A DNA stretch of 64,000 bases from Qingshengfaniella alkalisoli (GTDB lineage Bacteria; Pseudomonadota; Alphaproteobacteria; Rhodobacterales; Rhodobacteraceae): the NCBI RefSeq assembly GCF_007855645.1, contig NZ_CP042261.1:1438501-1502500 (forward strand), given 5' to 3'. Every line of letters begins with the position of its first letter. Within the stretch, counting starts at the first letter, position 1. The notes under the pieces were generated by a model. That model was not told the DNA's origin, did no database searches, and was given only the letters and a program-made list of their open reading frames with translations. This document shows, piece by piece, positions 39,410 through 49,179 of this stretch. The translations under genes were made by a program, and so were the position numbers.

Positions 39410-41365
39410 TTAGTCTGCCCAGTACCAGGTTTGCAGCAAGGTGGGCGACGGGGTCGGAAAGGACCAGGAGCTGGGCATCGACTCCGGCACGTTCCTCAGG
39501 CCGTTCTTGACAATTCCATAGGTCGGCAACGCCTTGGACAGACCGATGACTTCGAACTCGTCCGCCGCGATGGATGCCATTTCCAGCATCGTGGCGCGGC
39601 GCTCGTCAGGGTCGGCCAGGCCGCGCGCCTTGTCGAAGAGCTCGAGGCGCTTCTTGACGCTGGCCGGCGGCTCCTCACCACCTTCGCCATTGCTTTCGTA
39701 CCAGTTCACCCACGGAATGCCATAGCGGCTGTCATGGCTGACGGGGACGATCTGGTGCGGTAGCTGACCGGAAACCCAGCTCTGGCGTCCGTTCCAGACA
39801 GCGGCGTCATGTTCGTTGCTTTCGGAGGTGCGCTGGTAGAAGAAGGTGCGTTCCATGGCGTTGATTTCCATGTCGACACCGATTTCGGCCCACTGCTGTT
39901 GGATCAGCTGCAGCGCGTCGACCCAGGTGGGATCGAAAGTTGGGATCACGTCAATCTTGAATGTAAACGGCTCGCCGTTCGGAAGCAGGCGCATCCCGTC
40001 GGGACCGCGCTGGTCCAGACCCAGCCCGTCCAGCAGAGCATTCGCCTTTTCCGGATCGTACTCCAGAAACTGGGTCGAGGTCTGCTCGTGGTAGTAGGGA
40101 TGGTCTTCGAACGGACCATGCTGCCACGGCTCACCGTCGCCAAGCATCACTGTGTCGATGATGGCCTGGCGGTCCATGCCGAGCGACATAGCGACACGGA
40201 AGTCCTTCTCGTTGAATATCTTCTTCAGCTCGGGGTTCTTGCTGGTCAGATTGAAATCAATAACCATGTTGGAACCGCCTGGAGGTGCAGCCTCGAAGAA
40301 GTGGTAATCGCCTGCCTCGCGGTTTTCGGCCAGAACGGGACGATTGTCGGGCGTATCGATGTGACGCAAACCATAGTCGATCCGGCCACCTATGGCTGCA
40401 AGGATCAGGCTTTCAGTGTCCGCGCCGATCGGCATGACCAGCTTGTCGATATAGGGCAACTGATTGCCCTCGGTGTCGATCTGCCAGAAGTAGGGGTTGC
40501 GCTCCATAACCACGCGTGTCGCTCCACCGCTGTACGGCTCGGTGACGATCCAAGGATCTAGTGTCGGCCGCTCCGGATTACCCCAACGCGCCGGAATTTC
40601 CAGATCACCGCACTTCTGCAGGAATAGGTTCTGCCAATCGGCCGCATTCTCCGCAACAATCAGGTCATCGATGTTGTCGTTGTACTTCGGCATGAACTGG
40701 CTGCAGTAGTTCTTCGAGTACAACACCGGGTTCTGGCCGAGCGGTGCGGCAAGTTCGGCCAAAAAATCTCCATAGGGCTGGGTGAAGGTGAACCTCACGG
40801 TGTAGTCATCCAGCTTCTCTGCCTTCATCGGCTCGCCGCCGGTTGTATAGCGGGCGGGAGTCGGTGCGAACTCATCGTTCAGGATCAGATCTTCGACGTT
40901 AAACATGACATCGTCGGCAGTAAACGGCGTGCCGTCCGACCATTTCATGCCCTCACGCAGATGGAAGGTGAAGACCTTGCCTTCCGCGTCCACGTCGAAA
41001 CTATCCGCAACGTTGGGAACCACCTCTGTGTAGTGCGGATCCCAACGAACCAATCCCTGGGGTCCAACCACACGAAGAATGCCGTTGTGGTCCGAGCTTC
41101 CGCGCAGGCCCGTTCTCAACTCTCCACCATAACTGCCGATCGCTTCAAGCGGCGTGATGACGGCAGGCTCACTACCGACGCGTTCAGCCACGGGTGGCAG
41201 TTCGCCGGCAGCGACATTCTCCGCAAGCGCCGGCGCTTCGCCGATCGCGTCTTGCGCGGCAGCCGAAAACGCCATCAGCGGCACGAACGCGACACCCAGC
41301 ATCAAGCCAGCCATCACACGACCAACCGATCCAGATGTGACATACGTTGTCGTTCTCTTCATCAT
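39410..41365 (-). CDS. ABC transporter substrate-binding protein, family 5 (large)
   Basis: Periplasmic receptor of 651 residues. A Sec signal peptide (MMKRTTTYVTS...LMLGVAFVPLMAFSAAAQ, cleavage near residue 37) precedes the SBP family 5 fold: VVPNVADSFDVDAEGKVFTFHLREGMKWSDGTPFTADDVMF is its signature, followed by VRFTFTQPYGDFLAELA and DFRVAMSLGMDRQAI. It is longer than peptide-binding DppA (about 530), like the members that bind oligosaccharides. First gene of the transport operon, divergent from udh. Confidence 0.92.
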   Translation of the reverse strand: MMKRTTTYVTSGSVGRVMAGLMLGVAFVPLMAFSAAAQDAIGEAPALAENVAAGELPPVAERVGSEPAVITPLEAIGSYGGELRTGLRGSSDHNGILRVVGPQGLVRWDPHYTEVVPNVADSFDVDAEGKVFTFHLREGMKWSDGTPFTADDVMFNVEDLILNDEFAPTPARYTTGGEPMKAEKLDDYTVRFTFTQPYGDFLAELAAPLGQNPVLYSKNYCSQFMPKYNDNIDDLIVAENAADWQNLFLQKCGDLEIPARWGNPERPTLDPWIVTEPYSGGATRVVMERNPYFWQIDTEGNQLPYIDKLVMPIGADTESLILAAIGGRIDYGLRHIDTPDNRPVLAENREAGDYHFFEAAPPGGSNMVIDFNLTSKNPELKKIFNEKDFRVAMSLGMDRQAIIDTVMLGDGEPWQHGPFEDHPYYHEQTSTQFLEYDPEKANALLDGLGLDQRGPDGMRLLPNGEPFTFKIDVIPTFDPTWVDALQLIQQQWAEIGVDMEINAMERTFFYQRTSESNEHDAAVWNGRQSWVSGQLPHQIVPVSHDSRYGIPWVNWYESNGEGGEEPPASVKKRLELFDKARGLADPDERRATMLEMASIAADEFEVIGLSKALPTYGIVKNGLRNVPESMPSSWSFPTPSPTLLQTWYWAD

Positions 41366-41682
41366 TTCCTCCCTGTGTCGCTGCGGTGACCATCGACTCC
41401 ATCCTCCAGCCCGGCCACAGCAATCGGAAAAACCGTATAATCTCTGTTTACACTTTTCAATACAGATAATACATTATTTTGATAAAGTGTCAGATGTAGC
41501 GCCGGGAGTCCAAATTCTTGGATAACGTATCTAACTGAAAAACAGGAAATAATTATGATCATAGGAGGAAGTAAAAGCACATCGGCTCAGAGCGTATCGT
41601 ACACTATTGTGCCGAAAGCACCTGCTATTCTGCGCGGAACGAGTCCTTCCCCTTCACCATTAAAGACGAAGGCCATACCCAT
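41366..41682. promoter_or_regulatory. Divergent promoter region between the ABC binding-protein gene and udh
   Basis: A 317-base gap with an AT-rich core at 41435-41495. The core holds a 7-bp inverted repeat ACACTTT (41450-41456)/AAAGTGT (41484-41490), and inside it AATACAGATAAT (41459-41470), whose complement resembles a site at 30937. It probably contains both promoters and an operator for the island regulator. Confidence 0.4.
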
Positions 41683-42561
41683 ATGAGCATGCTGAATGCT
41701 TCCGAATCTGATCAGAAAAAGATGTCGAGCAGTCTTCCTCAAAGATCGGGAAAATGCATCGCGATCACTGGCGGATCCGGCAGGGTCGGAACAACGCTGC
41801 GCAAGATCCTTGCGCAGAAGGTAGCAAAGATAAAGATCGTCGATAAGGCCGACCCCGGTCCGCTGGCGGACAACGAGACCTGGGAAAAACTGGATATCTC
41901 CGAGGGTGAGACCCTAGCCAACTGCATGGCAGATGTAGACGGCATCGTCCATCTAGCTGGCTATCCAAACGAACGCGAGATTGCGGATATACTCAGGATC
42001 AATGTCTTGGGCACTCACAATGTTCTCGAAGCGGCGCGCCGAAACGGGATCGAACGTATCGTCTTCGGATCGTCCAATCACACCGTCGGCTTCTATCCCC
42101 GTAAAACATGCGTTTCCGACAAGGACCCCATGCGACCGGATTCGCTGTACGGGCTCAGTAAATGCTGGGGAGAGTTGGAGGCAGGGCTTTACTTCGACAA
42201 GTTCGGAATTCGCACTTTGAACATCCGTATCGGCAACGCCGGAGAACGGCCTACGGACGCCCGCGCGCTGAAGATCTGGATCAGCCCGCGTGATCTTGCT
42301 CAGTTGGTCCTTATTGGCCTCGAACATCCCGATATCACCTGCACCACCGTCTACGGCATCTCAGAGATCGAGGCTGGCTGGCTGGACAACCGCACTGCGG
42401 CCGATCTCGGTTACCTTCCCTATGACCGTGCAGCCTCCTTGGCCGGACCAGACAACGCCCAAGAGCGCCCTTCGCCCATGCCGCATATCGCGGAATTTTT
42501 CCAAGGTGGCCGCTTCTGTGTATTTAACCACGATGGGACGCTCAGGAAGCGCCTGAAATGA
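41683..42561 (+). CDS. udh: Uronate dehydrogenase (NAD-dependent epimerase/dehydratase fold)
   Basis: Extended short-chain dehydrogenase of 292 residues. Rossmann motif ITGGSGRVGTTL near 28-39, LAGYPNE, GSSNHTVGFYP and the catalytic YGLSK. The SSNHTVGFY stretch is characteristic of bacterial Udh, which oxidises galacturonate or glucuronate to the aldarolactone with NAD+. Several in-frame ATG codons (41683, 41689, 41722) leave the start open; the core begins near GKCIAITGG. It overlaps the epimerase gene by four bases (ATGA). Confidence 0.88.
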   Translation: MSMLNASESDQKKMSSSLPQRSGKCIAITGGSGRVGTTLRKILAQKVAKIKIVDKADPGPLADNETWEKLDISEGETLANCMADVDGIVHLAGYPNEREIADILRINVLGTHNVLEAARRNGIERIVFGSSNHTVGFYPRKTCVSDKDPMRPDSLYGLSKCWGELEAGLYFDKFGIRTLNIRIGNAGERPTDARALKIWISPRDLAQLVLIGLEHPDITCTTVYGISEIEAGWLDNRTAADLGYLPYDRAASLAGPDNAQERPSPMPHIAEFFQGGRFCVFNHDGTLRKRLK

Positions 42562-43463
42562 CAATGCCGGATGTGTCCCAGCCAGACCCTTCAACCGCCC
42601 CCTGTGAGCCACGCTTCGTGATCCGCAACGCTTGTTTGGAAGCCGTCTTCTACCCGACGGCAGGAGGCCGCATGGGCTGCCTGCGCCACTTCCATTACGG
42701 CCATCTTCTCGTGCCATTCCCGGGAAGCCGCTTAGGTCTATCGCAATGGCCTAAGGCCGGAGCCTTTCCACTCTTTCCTTTTCACAACAAGTTACAGAGC
42801 GCGACCTTTAATCTCGAAGGCCGTCAAATCCGCCTGAAACCCAACATGACAGACGGAACGACGGTGATGCACGGCCCTGCGCACCGCCGTGCATGGCATG
42901 TCAGCGATAATACCGAACAACACATTGAGTTGGCACTTGATTACAAGGCTGATCAAGATTGGCCTTTTGACTTCAGGGCAACGCAACGGTTCGAACTATG
43001 CCGAAACCAGCTAACCATCGCGCTTCGCTTAACCAACACAGGCAAGGTTGTCATGCCAGGTGGTATCGGTTGGCATCCATATTTTCGTGCATCTGAAAGT
43101 GGACAAATCAGCCTCGACGCAGAGCGGCAGTGGGATCCATTCACTGCAAACAGATCATTTAAGCTGGCTCGAGGCAACGATGTAGCGCCCAGCCCAATTC
43201 TGGAACTTGGTCGCACCCATCATTACTCCGGTTGGAAGCAAGCAACGGCATCGATCGGCGACGGCGCTCGGATAGCCATTGAGGGACACGACGCCCTATC
43301 GTACTTCGCTGCGCTGCACAAAGAAGTGTATCTATGTCTCGAACCGGTATCCCACCTAGCGGGCGCCTTCAGCGACATTGACGGCCCCTTCTCCAACAAC
43401 GGGCTGCGCCTGCTTGTCCCGGGTGAGAGCTGCAGCGGCACAGCTATCCTTTCCGTTTCCTAA
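42558..43463 (+). CDS. Aldose 1-epimerase (mutarotase) family protein
   Basis: Galactose mutarotase-like beta-sandwich of 301 residues. AYFYPTAGGRMGCLRHF-like N-terminus (here AVFYPTAGGRMGCLRHF), FPLFPFHNKL, the catalytic-type histidine in HGPAHRRAWHV, GGIGWHPYFR and a late glutamate region (YLCLEPVSHL). It is coupled to udh by an ATGA overlap and probably supplies the anomer that Udh oxidises. Confidence 0.85.
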   Translation: MTMPDVSQPDPSTAPCEPRFVIRNACLEAVFYPTAGGRMGCLRHFHYGHLLVPFPGSRLGLSQWPKAGAFPLFPFHNKLQSATFNLEGRQIRLKPNMTDGTTVMHGPAHRRAWHVSDNTEQHIELALDYKADQDWPFDFRATQRFELCRNQLTIALRLTNTGKVVMPGGIGWHPYFRASESGQISLDAERQWDPFTANRSFKLARGNDVAPSPILELGRTHHYSGWKQATASIGDGARIAIEGHDALSYFAALHKEVYLCLEPVSHLAGAFSDIDGPFSNNGLRLLVPGESCSGTAILSVS

Positions 43464-43572
43464 CCCCGTTTTCCATAGATAGATTTATTTTGCATCCGGC
43501 TCGCCATAGCTTGCCATGTTCGGGGATCGGGGAATTGAGCGCAGAGAGAACTAAATCAACGCTCCAAACGTG

Positions 43573-44199
43573 CTAAATTGTAATGCAAGCTTTCGTTTTG
43601 TCCCGTATTTCCTGCTCGGATACGCCGTCGGCGACTTCCACGATCTTCAGCCCGCCGTCGACGACGTCGAGAACGCCAAGATTCGTGATGATCCTGTCGA
43701 CGACGCCAGCGCCTGTCAGGGGCAGAGTGCATTCTTTCAGCAGCTTTGACTCGCCATGCTTGTTTGTATGGTCCATCACGACGACGACCCGCTGCACGCC
43801 CGCGACCAGATCCATCGCACCACCCATGCCTTTGACCAGCTTGCCGGGAATCATCCAATTGGCCAGATCACCATTTTCCGCAACTTCCATTGCCCCGAGG
43901 ATGGCACAGGCGATCTTGCCGCCCCGGATCATGGCAAAGCTCTGGGCGTTGTCGAAATAGGCGGTACGGCTGAGTTCCGTGATGGTCTGCTTGCCTGCAT
44001 TGATAAGGTCGGGGTCTTCCTCGCCCTCGTAGGGAAAGGGCCCCATGCCCAGCATGCCGTTTTCGGATTGCAGCGTGATATCCTTGTCGCCGACATAGTT
44101 GGCAACAAGTGTCGGAATGCCGATCCCGAGGTTTACATACATGCCGTCTTCGAGTTCTTCCGCCGCGCGCGCGGCCATCTGATTGCGATCCCAGGGCAT
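43573..44199 (-). CDS. scoB: 3-oxoacid CoA-transferase, subunit B
   Basis: A 208-residue beta subunit. The catalytic glutamate lies in [28 protein letters not shown] near the N-terminus and [38 protein letters not shown] are typical of acetoacetate/succinyl-CoA transferases. It shares one base with the scoA stop codon. Activates acetoacetate, here presumably from HMG-CoA lyase. Confidence 0.93.
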   Translation of the reverse strand: MPWDRNQMAARAAEELEDGMYVNLGIGIPTLVANYVGDKDITLQSENGMLGMGPFPYEGEEDPDLINAGKQTITELSRTAYFDNAQSFAMIRGGKIACAILGAMEVAENGDLANWMIPGKLVKGMGGAMDLVAGVQRVVVVMDHTNKHGESKLLKECTLPLTGAGVVDRIITNLGVLDVVDGGLKIVEVADGVSEQEIRDKTKACITI

Positions 44200-44903
44200 C
44201 AGCTGTCCTCCCGCTTGCGTGTCGTGCGCTGCTCGATGCGCTTTTCGTGCTGGCCTTCGATCAGGCGATGGACATAGATGCCCGGCAGGTGGATGTGATC
44301 GGGATCCAGAGATCCGCGTGGGACAATTTCCTCGACCTCGCAGATGCAGATCTTACCACAGGTTGCCGCCGGCGGGTTGAAGTTGCGCGCGGTCTTGCGG
44401 AACACCAGATTGCCCGTGTCATCCGCCTTCCACGCCTTCACGATCGAGATATCCGCGACAATCCCACGCTCGAGAATATACGTCTCGCCGTCGAAATCCT
44501 TGTGCTCCTTGCCTTCGGCGATTTGCGTCCCGACGCCCGTCTTCGTGTAGAAGCCCGGGATACCAGCACCGCCTGCGCGCATCCGTTCGGCCAATGTGCC
44601 TTGGGGGTTGAACTCCAGTTCCAGTTCGCCCGACAGGTATTGGCGCATGAATTCCGCGTTCTCGCCGACATAGGACGACATCATCTTCTTGACCTGTTTC
44701 GTCTGCAGAAGGATGCCCAGCCCGAAATCGTCCACGCCCGCATTGTTCGAGGCCACGGTCAGATCCTTGGTGCCTGCGTCCCGGATTGCAGCGATCAGCA
44801 GTTCCGGAATGCCACACAACCCGAAGCCGCCCGCCGCAATCGTCATCCCGTCAAAGAGCAGCCCGTCGAGGGCGCTTTTCGCATCGGGGTAAATCTTCTT
44901 CAT
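44199..44903 (-). CDS. scoA: 3-oxoacid CoA-transferase, subunit A
   Basis: A 234-residue alpha subunit. Starts [12 protein letters not shown], with the CoA-binding glycine motif [64 protein letters not shown] and a C-terminal [11 protein letters not shown]. Together with scoB it forms the complete enzyme that converts acetoacetate to acetoacetyl-CoA, normally with succinyl-CoA as donor. Confidence 0.94.
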   Translation of the reverse strand: MKKIYPDAKSALDGLLFDGMTIAAGGFGLCGIPELLIAAIRDAGTKDLTVASNNAGVDDFGLGILLQTKQVKKMMSSYVGENAEFMRQYLSGELELEFNPQGTLAERMRAGGAGIPGFYTKTGVGTQIAEGKEHKDFDGETYILERGIVADISIVKAWKADDTGNLVFRKTARNFNPPAATCGKICICEVEEIVPRGSLDPDHIHLPGIYVHRLIEGQHEKRIEQRTTRKREDS

Positions 44904-44909
44904 GTCAGA

Positions 44910-45512
44910 CTATCCCCTTGCTTGGCCGATCAGCTTCCATGTTGTTGGGAACAGGATTGTTGCCAGCACTAACTTGATTGCGTCGCCGAACACAAAGGGG
45001 GTCAAGCCCCATGCCAAGATCGGCTTGTCCCAACCATACAGGACCCCCAGCCATACTATTCCGGGGATGTAGATCAGAACATTGCCGACAAACATCGCAG
45101 CTGCCATCGAAACCATTTGACGGTCCAATCCCAGCCTTGCGGCATAGCCGATGGCACATGTCGCTAAGACGTAGCCCATCAAATATCCGCCAGTCGACCC
45201 TGTCATATAGGCGATGCCATTCAGATCGGCATATGAAGATTGAAATACGTCGAACCCGATCGCACCAACAATCAAATAGGCCAGCACCGTCGATAGACCG
45301 AGCCTCGGCCCATAGGCCGCTCCAATGGTCAAGACAGCAAATGTTCCCAGGTTCATGCCAACGGGCGATCCCGGAACGGCTATTGTCATCTTCGATGCTG
45401 CGGCAAGGAACAAGACACCAATCGCCAGCCAGCCAATCCGCACTAAGTTACGATTCAGATCTATAGATGTTCCCCATGGCTCGACGAGAACGGAATGTTT
45501 ATTGATAGACAT
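44910..45512 (-). CDS. bioY: Biotin transporter BioY (S component)
   Basis: A 200-residue membrane protein with six hydrophobic helices. The BioY motif is clear: AVPGSPVGMNLGTFAVLTIGAAYGPRLG, then LAYLIVGAIGFDVF and TGSTGGYLMGYVLA. No bioM/bioN genes stand beside it, which is common because BioY can work alone or with a shared ECF module. Its place inside the operon that encodes a biotin-dependent carboxylase suggests supply of that cofactor. Confidence 0.93.
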   Translation of the reverse strand: MSINKHSVLVEPWGTSIDLNRNLVRIGWLAIGVLFLAAASKMTIAVPGSPVGMNLGTFAVLTIGAAYGPRLGLSTVLAYLIVGAIGFDVFQSSYADLNGIAYMTGSTGGYLMGYVLATCAIGYAARLGLDRQMVSMAAAMFVGNVLIYIPGIVWLGVLYGWDKPILAWGLTPFVFGDAIKLVLATILFPTTWKLIGQARG

Positions 45513-45521
45513 TGAACAACC

Positions 45522-46313
45522 TCAGTTCGTTTCTCGCCACGCGGGCGCTTCTTTGGCAAAGAACGCGCGGATCCCGTCTTGGGCCTCGGCGGTTTCCCAT
45601 CTGTTCGCAAGCGCATCAATGCTGGCTTCATAGGCGTCAGCCGCCGACATGTCCTTTAGCGACAGGCACAGGGCCTTGGCATCGGCCACCGCACTAGGCG
45701 CGCATTGCAAGAGGGCGTTGACCTCCGCTTCAACGGTCTCGTCCAGTTGCTCTGCCGCACACACCTTCGCCACGGCCCCTGCCCGCCACAGGAAATCGGC
45801 GTCAAAGGGCTTGGAGTTCAGGAACACCTGCCGCCCATATCCTTCACCCAGCTTGCGCATGACAAATGGTCCGATGGTTGCCGGGATCAGGCCAAGGCGC
45901 GTCTCGGTCAATGCAAAGCGGGTGGAGCGTTCAGCCACCGCAACATCGCAGATCGCCAGCAGGCCAAGACCACCCCCGAACGCCGCGCCATGGATCCGTC
46001 CGATCACGGGCTTGGGCAGCGCGTTCCACAGCCCCAGCATATCCGCCAGCTTTCGCGCCTCGGCAATCTTGCCTGCGCGGTCCTGCTCGGCCTGAGACCG
46101 CATCCAGCCAAGATCCCCACCCGCGCAGAAGGTCTTGCCCTCTCCGCGCAGCACGACGACCCTGACCATGTTGTCTTCAGCCAGCTGCCGTGCCGCATCC
46201 GTCAACTCCGCGATCATCTGTGCGTCCATCGCGTTGTGCTTGTCGGGCCGGTTCAGCACCACTTGCGCCACGCCGCGCGGGTCCGTCTCCATTCGGATGG
46301 TTTCGTAGGTCAT
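45522..46313 (-). CDS. liuC: Enoyl-CoA hydratase, probable methylglutaconyl-CoA hydratase
   Basis: Crotonase-fold protein of 263 residues. Oxyanion-hole segments LRGEGKTFCAGGDLGWMRS and GRIHGAAFGGGLGLLAICDVAVA are present, and FALTETRLGLIPATIGPFVMRKLG is typical of the leucine-pathway hydratase. It overlaps the HMG-CoA lyase gene by four bases and sits with both MCC genes, which supports methylglutaconyl-CoA as substrate. Confidence 0.88.
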   Translation of the reverse strand: MTYETIRMETDPRGVAQVVLNRPDKHNAMDAQMIAELTDAARQLAEDNMVRVVVLRGEGKTFCAGGDLGWMRSQAEQDRAGKIAEARKLADMLGLWNALPKPVIGRIHGAAFGGGLGLLAICDVAVAERSTRFALTETRLGLIPATIGPFVMRKLGEGYGRQVFLNSKPFDADFLWRAGAVAKVCAAEQLDETVEAEVNALLQCAPSAVADAKALCLSLKDMSAADAYEASIDALANRWETAEAQDGIRAFFAKEAPAWRETN

Positions 46314-47188
46314 GAAGTCCCCTTCGACATTTCCAGCCCTGCCACAAGATCGGACAGGTAGCGTTCGGCCGCCTCAAGCGCATCGAGGTCGAGACCCGTT
46401 GAAAAGCCCCGCTCCTCCAACAGTCGCACGAGTGGCAGGGTCGAGACATTCCCCTTGGCGCCGGGCGCATACGGACACCCGCCCAGCCCCCCGATCGCAC
46501 TGTCGAAACTGCGCAGCCCCCGCGCCAGCGCAACCTCGACATTGGCCAGCGCGTTGCCGTCGGTGTCATGAAAATGTCCGGCCAGATGATCGGCGCCCAC
46601 AGACTCCGCTACCGTATCAAGCATGCGTGCGATGCTGTCAGGCGTGCCTTTGCCGACGGTGTCGCCCAGCGAGATTTCATAGCAGCCCATGTCGCGCAAC
46701 GACCGAGCGACGTCGCGCACCGCCTGTGGCGCAACCGCGCCGGAATAGGGGCAGACCACGACGCAGGAGACGTAGCCCCGGACGGGGATTCCCGCCTGTT
46801 CAGCCGCTTCAAAAACCGGTTCAAATCGCACCAGGCTTTCGGCGATGCTGCAATTGATGTTCTTTTGCGAGAACGCTTCTGAGGCAGAGGCGAACACAGC
46901 AACTTCATCCGAGCCAGCCTCTACCGCCCGCTCGAACCCTTTCAGGTTCGGGGCCAGCACGGCATAGCCCGTGCCCGCCCTCCGCGTGATCCCCGCCATG
47001 ACCTGCGCCGCATCGGCGAGTTGCGGCACCCATTTGGGCGAAACAAAGGATGTGGCCTCGATCCGCTCGAAACCTGCTTTCGACAGCAGGTCGATCAGCG
47101 CAATTTTGCGGTCGGTCGGGATGATGGCTTTCTCGTTTTGCAGCCCGTCACGCGGCCCGACTTCATAGATGCGCACATGGTTGGTCAC
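46310..47188 (-). CDS. mvaB: Hydroxymethylglutaryl-CoA lyase
   Basis: DRE-TIM metallolyase of 292 residues cleaving HMG-CoA to acetoacetate and acetyl-CoA. EVGPRDGLQNEK carries the Arg and metal-binding Asp (about R13/D14), GHFHDTDGNALANV the metal-binding histidines, and GLGGCPYAPGAKGNVSTL the signature cysteine. Four-base overlaps with the genes on both sides show tight coupling. Confidence 0.95.
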   Translation of the reverse strand: MTNHVRIYEVGPRDGLQNEKAIIPTDRKIALIDLLSKAGFERIEATSFVSPKWVPQLADAAQVMAGITRRAGTGYAVLAPNLKGFERAVEAGSDEVAVFASASEAFSQKNINCSIAESLVRFEPVFEAAEQAGIPVRGYVSCVVVCPYSGAVAPQAVRDVARSLRDMGCYEISLGDTVGKGTPDSIARMLDTVAESVGADHLAGHFHDTDGNALANVEVALARGLRSFDSAIGGLGGCPYAPGAKGNVSTLPLVRLLEERGFSTGLDLDALEAAERYLSDLVAGLEMSKGTS

Positions 47189-49179
47189 GCGTTGGCCTCC
47201 TCCGCAAAGGTGATCACAACCGCGCCGCCTTCAACGGTATCGCCCACCGCAGATAAAACAGCCTTCACCCGCCCCGCACGCGGTGCCGTGAGCGTCGTTT
47301 CCATCTTCATCGCTTCCATGATCCCGACCCGGTCGCCCTCATCGACAAGATCGCCCTCCGCCACATCGAGCGCAATCAGCATCCCCGTCATCGGCGCGAG
47401 AACGGCATCGCCCTGCCCTGTTTCGGCAGACGTGCCCCATCTTGCGTCTGGCAACAGAAACTCCCGCACAACGCCTTCGATCAGAACGGAGACGCGCGTG
47501 CCTTGCGCGTCGTTCCATACGGCTACATTGGCTTCGATCATCCGTTGCGTTGATCCCATTCGTGCGGAAATGCGATCGCCTGTCCGCAGGACATCGCTCA
47601 AGGTGACGCTATCCGCGCCTCCGGTCAGTTCTATCCGGCCATTCTGGTGCAGAACGACGCGCCGCTCAACGAGATCTGCGTCGCTGAGCAGCCGCAGCTC
47701 ATGCGCGGCTTCCTCCCAAAGCCGCCAGCCGAAATGTGGCGCGGTCGGGTCAAGGTCCAGCGCAGCGATACCTGCTACGGCCACATGTGCCTCGCTGAGC
47801 GGCGGGACAGAAACCAGCCCGTCCAGATTGCGTTCTATCAATCCGGTATCAACCTGCCCCTCACGGAACCCGTCATGCTTGGCCAGCGCGATCAGGAATT
47901 CCGTGTTCGTGACGGTGCCCGCCAGATGTGTTTCCTGCAACGCGTCCACGAGGCGCGTCAGCGCGGCTTTCCGACTATCGGCGTGGGTGATTACCTTGGC
48001 GATCATCGGGTCATAAAACGGGCTGATGCCGTCGCCCGCGCGAACACCCGTGTCATTGCGGGCCAGTTGAGAGAACTTGACCTGTTCCAGCCGCCCCGTC
48101 GCCGGCAAAAACCCGTTCACCGGATCTTCGGCATAAAGCCGCGCCTCGAACGCATGGCCGTTGATGGTCAGATCCTCTTGTGGCATCGGAATGGGCTCGC
48201 CCGCAGCGATGCGCAACTGCCATTCGACCAGATCAACGCCTGTGATCGCCTCGGTAACGGGATGCTCGACCTGAAGGCGGGTGTTCATTTCCATGAACCA
48301 GAAACCATCAGGGCGCAGCGGGCCACTGCCATCCACGATGAACTCGATCGTGCCGGCCCCGCTGTAGGAAATCGCCCGCGCCGCCTTGACCGCCGCATCG
48401 GTCATGGCCGCGCGCATCTCGTCGGTCATGCCGGGTGCGGGGGCTTCTTCGATCACCTTCTGATGACGGCGCTGGAGCGAACAGTCCCGTTCGAACAGAT
48501 GCACCACAGTGCCGTGACTGTCGCCAAAGACCTGCACTTCAATATGGCGGGGCGAGGTAATGAACTTCTCGATCAGCACCCGCCCGTCACCGAAGGATGC
48601 CTGCCCTTCGCGCGTTGCCGCTTCCAGCGCCGCGCGAAAGTCGTTTGGGCGATCGACCTTGCGCATCCCCTTGCCGCCCCCGCCCGCGCGGGCCTTGATC
48701 AACACCGGATAGCCGATCCGCTCTGCCTCCGCGGCCAGGAAATCGGCGTCCTGCTCCGCACCCTGATACCCGGGTACGACAGGCACACCGGCTCTGATCA
48801 TCAGGTCCTTAGCGGCGTCTTTGAGCCCCATTGCACGGATCGATGCGGCGGACGGGCCGACGAAGATCAAGCCTGCCGCCTCCACCGCGTCGACGAACTC
48901 GGGGTTCTCGGACAGGAAACCATAACCGGGATGGATCGCCTGCGCGCCGGTGTCCTTCGCTGCCGCGATCATCAAATCTGACTTGAGGTAGCTGTCTGCA
49001 GCTGGCGGCGGACCAAGCCGCACCGCCTCATCCGCCATCGCAACATGACGCGCGCTCGCATCCGCATCGGAATAGACGGCAACGGTCCTGATCCCCATGC
49101 TCTGTGCGGTCTGGATCACACGGCACGCGATTTCGCCACGGTTCGCGATCAGCAGTTTTGTAATAGGTGCTGTCATCAT
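47185..49179 (-). CDS. mccA: Methylcrotonyl-CoA carboxylase, biotin-containing alpha subunit
   Basis: A 664-residue protein with a biotin carboxylase domain at the N-terminus (LLIANRGEIACRVI, GYGFLSENPEF, the ATP-grasp loop KARAGGGGKGMRKV, QVEHPVTEAITGVDLVEWQL) and a C-terminal biotinyl domain with EAMKMETTL; the biotinylated lysine is about K625. It is paired with the beta subunit through a TAATG overlap and belongs to leucine/isovalerate degradation. Confidence 0.93.
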   Translation of the reverse strand: MMTAPITKLLIANRGEIACRVIQTAQSMGIRTVAVYSDADASARHVAMADEAVRLGPPPAADSYLKSDLMIAAAKDTGAQAIHPGYGFLSENPEFVDAVEAAGLIFVGPSAASIRAMGLKDAAKDLMIRAGVPVVPGYQGAEQDADFLAAEAERIGYPVLIKARAGGGGKGMRKVDRPNDFRAALEAATREGQASFGDGRVLIEKFITSPRHIEVQVFGDSHGTVVHLFERDCSLQRRHQKVIEEAPAPGMTDEMRAAMTDAAVKAARAISYSGAGTIEFIVDGSGPLRPDGFWFMEMNTRLQVEHPVTEAITGVDLVEWQLRIAAGEPIPMPQEDLTINGHAFEARLYAEDPVNGFLPATGRLEQVKFSQLARNDTGVRAGDGISPFYDPMIAKVITHADSRKAALTRLVDALQETHLAGTVTNTEFLIALAKHDGFREGQVDTGLIERNLDGLVSVPPLSEAHVAVAGIAALDLDPTAPHFGWRLWEEAAHELRLLSDADLVERRVVLHQNGRIELTGGADSVTLSDVLRTGDRISARMGSTQRMIEANVAVWNDAQGTRVSVLIEGVVREFLLPDARWGTSAETGQGDAVLAPMTGMLIALDVAEGDLVDEGDRVGIMEAMKMETTLTAPRAGRVKAVLSAVGDTVEGGAVVITFAEEANA

